A stretch of 64,000 bases of DNA, from assembly GCF_036038375.1 (NCBI RefSeq), contig NZ_CP107935.1, positions 496,001 to 560,000 of the forward strand, in the 5' to 3' direction. Of the stretch, positions 61,730 through 64,000 are shown piece after piece. This stretch comes from Streptomyces sp. NBC_00414. Lineage in GTDB: Bacteria > Actinomycetota > Actinomycetes > Streptomycetales > Streptomycetaceae. Position 1 is the first letter of the stretch. Each line of letters opens with the position of its first letter. A program made the translations under genes and the position numbers. A model generated the notes under the pieces. The model was not told the origin of the DNA and did no database searches. It saw nothing but the letters and a program-made list of their open reading frames with translations.

Positions 61730-64000
61730 ATGCACAGACCCCTCCACCGATTGCGTAACCGCGCATCGACCGTCCTCGCCGCACTGCTCGTCGCCGGCGG
61801 TGCCCTGGTCCCGGTTCCGGCCATCGCCCAGGGCCCCGCCGCCGCTCCCCAACTCACCTCCCTGGTCAACCCGTTCATCGGCACGCAGAACTTCGGCAAC
61901 ACCTTTCCCGGCGCGAGTGCCCCCTTCGGCATGGTCCAGGTCAGTCCGGACACCGGTGGCCAGGGCGGCTACGACTACCAGCAGGACAAGATCCTCGGCT
62001 TCAGCCAGACCCACCTCTCCGGCGTCGGCTGCTCCGTCATGGGCGAGCTGCCGATCATGCCGACGACCGGAGCGGTCGACAACGTCGACCCCGATGCCTA
62101 CCGCTCGACCTACTCGCACGACGACGAGGACGCCGAACCCGGCTACTACCGCGTCGGGTTGAAGACGTACGGCATCGACGCCGAGCTGACCGCCACCCCC
62201 CGCACGGGATGGCAGCGCTACACCTTCCCCTCGACCGACCGCGCCAACGTCCTGTTCAACACGGGCAGGGCCAACCAGAAGGTGTTCGGCTCGGAGGTAC
62301 ACGTCGTCGGCGACCGGACGGTCGAGGGCCGTGTCGAGGCCGGCAACTTCTGTGCGGGCAAGGACAAGCACACCATCTACTTCACGGCGACCTTCGACAG
62401 GCCGTTCACCTCGCACGGCACCTGGCGCGGCAGCACTCCCACCCCCGGTGAGCGGGACGCGGCCGGCGAGGGCGGGAACGGCGGCTGGGTGACCTTCGAC
62501 GCCGGCACCGATCGTGACGTCGTCGTCAAGGTGGGACTCTCCTACACGGGTGCCGAGGGCGCCCGGCAGAACCTGAAGGCGGAGACGGACGACTCGTACG
62601 ACTTCGACGCCACTCGCGCGGCGGCGCATACGACCTGGGAGCAGCAGCTCGCCGCCGTCAAGATCGACGGTGGGTCGACCGAACGGCGGCGCGCCTTCTA
62701 CTCGGCCCTCTATCACGCGCAGTTGCACCCGAACCTCGCCGGAGACGTCGACGGCCGCTACGCGGGCTTCGACGGAAAGACCCATGTCGCCTCGGGGTTC
62801 ACGCCGTATCAGAACCTGTCACTGTGGGACACCCACCGGCCCCAGAATCAGCTGCTCCAGATGCTGCAGCCGAAGGTCGCCCGTGACGTCGCGTTGTCGG
62901 TCGTCGCGATCGGACGGGACGGCGGCTGGCTGCCCCGCTGGTCGCTCGCCAACAGCGAGACCAACATTATGACCGGCGACCCGGTGACCCCCTTCCTCGT
63001 CGAGGCATGGTCCAAGGGCCTGCTGGCCGGCCACGAGAAGGAAGCGTACGCACTTCTCAGGAAGAACGCCCTCAGTACGCCGCCGGACGACTCCCCCTAC
63101 AACGGCCGTGCGGGAGTCGACGAGTACCAGAAGCGCGGTTACATACCCAGCGGGCTGGAACCGGGGAAGGACTGCCCGGACAAGGGCGGCGACAACGACT
63201 GCCGTCATCCCGCTTCGGCGACCATGGAGTACGCGGCGGCCGACGCGTCACTGGCACTGATGGCCAAGGGACTTGGGCACACCGCGGACGCCCGCGTGTT
63301 CGCGGCACGCGGCCAGTGGTACCGGAACCTGTGGGACTCCTCCATCAAGCAGTTCCGGCCGCGCACGACCGACGGCACCTGGCTGACTCCGTACGATCCC
63401 GTCGAGGCGGGCCACCAGTTCCATGAGGGCGGCGCCTACCAGTACCAGTGGCTGGTCCCGCAGGACCCGGCCGGGCTCGTCTCCCTGATGGGCGGCAAGC
63501 GGGAGACCGAGAAGCGGCTCGACTCCTTCTTCGCCTACGACAAGCTCCTCGCCGACCCCGCCAAGACCGCCCGCGAGGACTGGATCTCGGCACCGTACGA
63601 CTACTACGGGAAGCCGACCTACAACCCGAACAACGAGCCCGATCTGCACTCCCCGTACATGTACTTGTGGGCCGGCGCACCCGCCAAGACCGCCACCGTG
63701 GTCCGTGCCGCGATGACGCTCTTCACGGACGGGCCCGACGGTATGACCGGTAACGACGACCTGGGCACCATGTCGGCCTGGTACGTCTTCTCGTCCCTGG
63801 GCATCTACCCGACGACGAACGGCGGCGACTTCCTCGCCGTCTCCAGCCCGCAGTTCCCGTCGGCGGTCATTCGCATCGGCGCGTACGGGAAGAAGCAGGG
63901 CGGCACCCTGACCGTCAAGGCTCCGGGCACGAGCGACACCCAACGCTATGTGAAGCGGGCGAAGTTCGGCGGGAAGAACCTGAGCGCGACCTGGCTGGAC
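61730..64000 (+). CDS. Secreted GH92 alpha-mannosidase, cut by the window end
   Basis: First 757 codons of a family 92 glycoside hydrolase; no stop before base 64000. Sec signal peptide (about 1-34, ending VPAIAQG), then the N-terminal beta-sandwich (GTQNFGNTFPGASAPFGMVQVSPDT; HLSGVGCSVMGELPIMP) and the (alpha/alpha)6 barrel with LSLWDTHRPQ, catalytic-region HEGGAYQYQW, and GNDDLGTMSAWYVFSSLG near the end. These are the family signatures of calcium-dependent exo-acting alpha-mannosidases working on fungal or plant glycans. ATG at 61730 has AGGAG 9 nt upstream. Full-length relatives can carry further C-terminal carbohydrate-binding domains; these would lie outside the window. Confidence 0.93.
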   Translation, partial: MHRPLHRLRNRASTVLAALLVAGGALVPVPAIAQGPAAAPQLTSLVNPFIGTQNFGNTFPGASAPFGMVQVSPDTGGQGGYDYQQDKILGFSQTHLSGVGCSVMGELPIMPTTGAVDNVDPDAYRSTYSHDDEDAEPGYYRVGLKTYGIDAELTATPRTGWQRYTFPSTDRANVLFNTGRANQKVFGSEVHVVGDRTVEGRVEAGNFCAGKDKHTIYFTATFDRPFTSHGTWRGSTPTPGERDAAGEGGNGGWVTFDAGTDRDVVVKVGLSYTGAEGARQNLKAETDDSYDFDATRAAAHTTWEQQLAAVKIDGGSTERRRAFYSALYHAQLHPNLAGDVDGRYAGFDGKTHVASGFTPYQNLSLWDTHRPQNQLLQMLQPKVARDVALSVVAIGRDGGWLPRWSLANSETNIMTGDPVTPFLVEAWSKGLLAGHEKEAYALLRKNALSTPPDDSPYNGRAGVDEYQKRGYIPSGLEPGKDCPDKGGDNDCRHPASATMEYAAADASLALMAKGLGHTADARVFAARGQWYRNLWDSSIKQFRPRTTDGTWLTPYDPVEAGHQFHEGGAYQYQWLVPQDPAGLVSLMGGKRETEKRLDSFFAYDKLLADPAKTAREDWISAPYDYYGKPTYNPNNEPDLHSPYMYLWAGAPAKTATVVRAAMTLFTDGPDGMTGNDDLGTMSAWYVFSSLGIYPTTNGGDFLAVSSPQFPSAVIRIGAYGKKQGGTLTVKAPGTSDTQRYVKRAKFGGKNLSATWLD

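Overview
The window is very GC-rich, uses rare TTA leucine codons, and carries actinomycete-type gene families (giant NRPSs, ECF sigma factor, nSTAND-WD40 protein, secreted glycosidases). This points to a Streptomyces or close relative; the species cannot be told from the sequence.

Bases 85-42524 (minus strand) hold most of a nonribosomal peptide cluster read as one operon: cytochrome P450, a stand-alone penicillin-binding-protein-type thioesterase/cyclase, a five-module NRPS (A-T, three C-A-T-E, one C-A-T), and a second five-module NRPS (C-A-T-E, C-A-T, C-A-T-E, C-A-T, C-A-T-E). Neither NRPS has a thioesterase domain. The line starts with a bare A-T module and ends in an epimerase domain. 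With the trans-acting SurE-type cyclase next to it, this is the arrangement that makes head-to-tail cyclic peptides whose C-terminal residue is D and N-terminal residue is L. The predicted product is a cyclic decapeptide L-X1, D-X2, D-Val, D-X4, L-X5, D-X6(basic?), L-Thr, D-X8(basic?), L-Val, D-X10. I do not recognise it as a known compound. The first two genes each carry two TTA codons, so production is probably bldA-dependent. No MbtH protein, cluster regulator or dedicated exporter is visible; these would lie left of base 1 or elsewhere.

Bases 42525-43515 are a gene-free, less GC-rich gap that probably holds the operon promoter and marks the cluster edge. Bases 43.5-54.98 kb look like a plastic accessory region: a DoxX gene and a MarR gene joined at a deletion scar, phosphoglucomutase, a CHRD lipoprotein, a 5'-truncated PQQ-type propeller gene, an ECF sigma factor with an exported DUF4185 protein, a large HTH-nSTAND-WD40 protein, a small secreted protein and a secreted GH43 glycosidase.

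Bases 54.98-64.0 kb hold a TetR regulator divergent from a DHA2-type efflux pump, an NAD-dependent epimerase-like SDR, an O-methyltransferase, a DinB/DUF664 protein, a second SAM methyltransferase and the first 757 codons of a secreted GH92 alpha-mannosidase cut by the window end. Several intergenic gaps carry strong hairpin terminators, short tandem repeats, and two LacI-operator-like sites sharing a 9-bp core upstream of the GH43 and GH92 genes.
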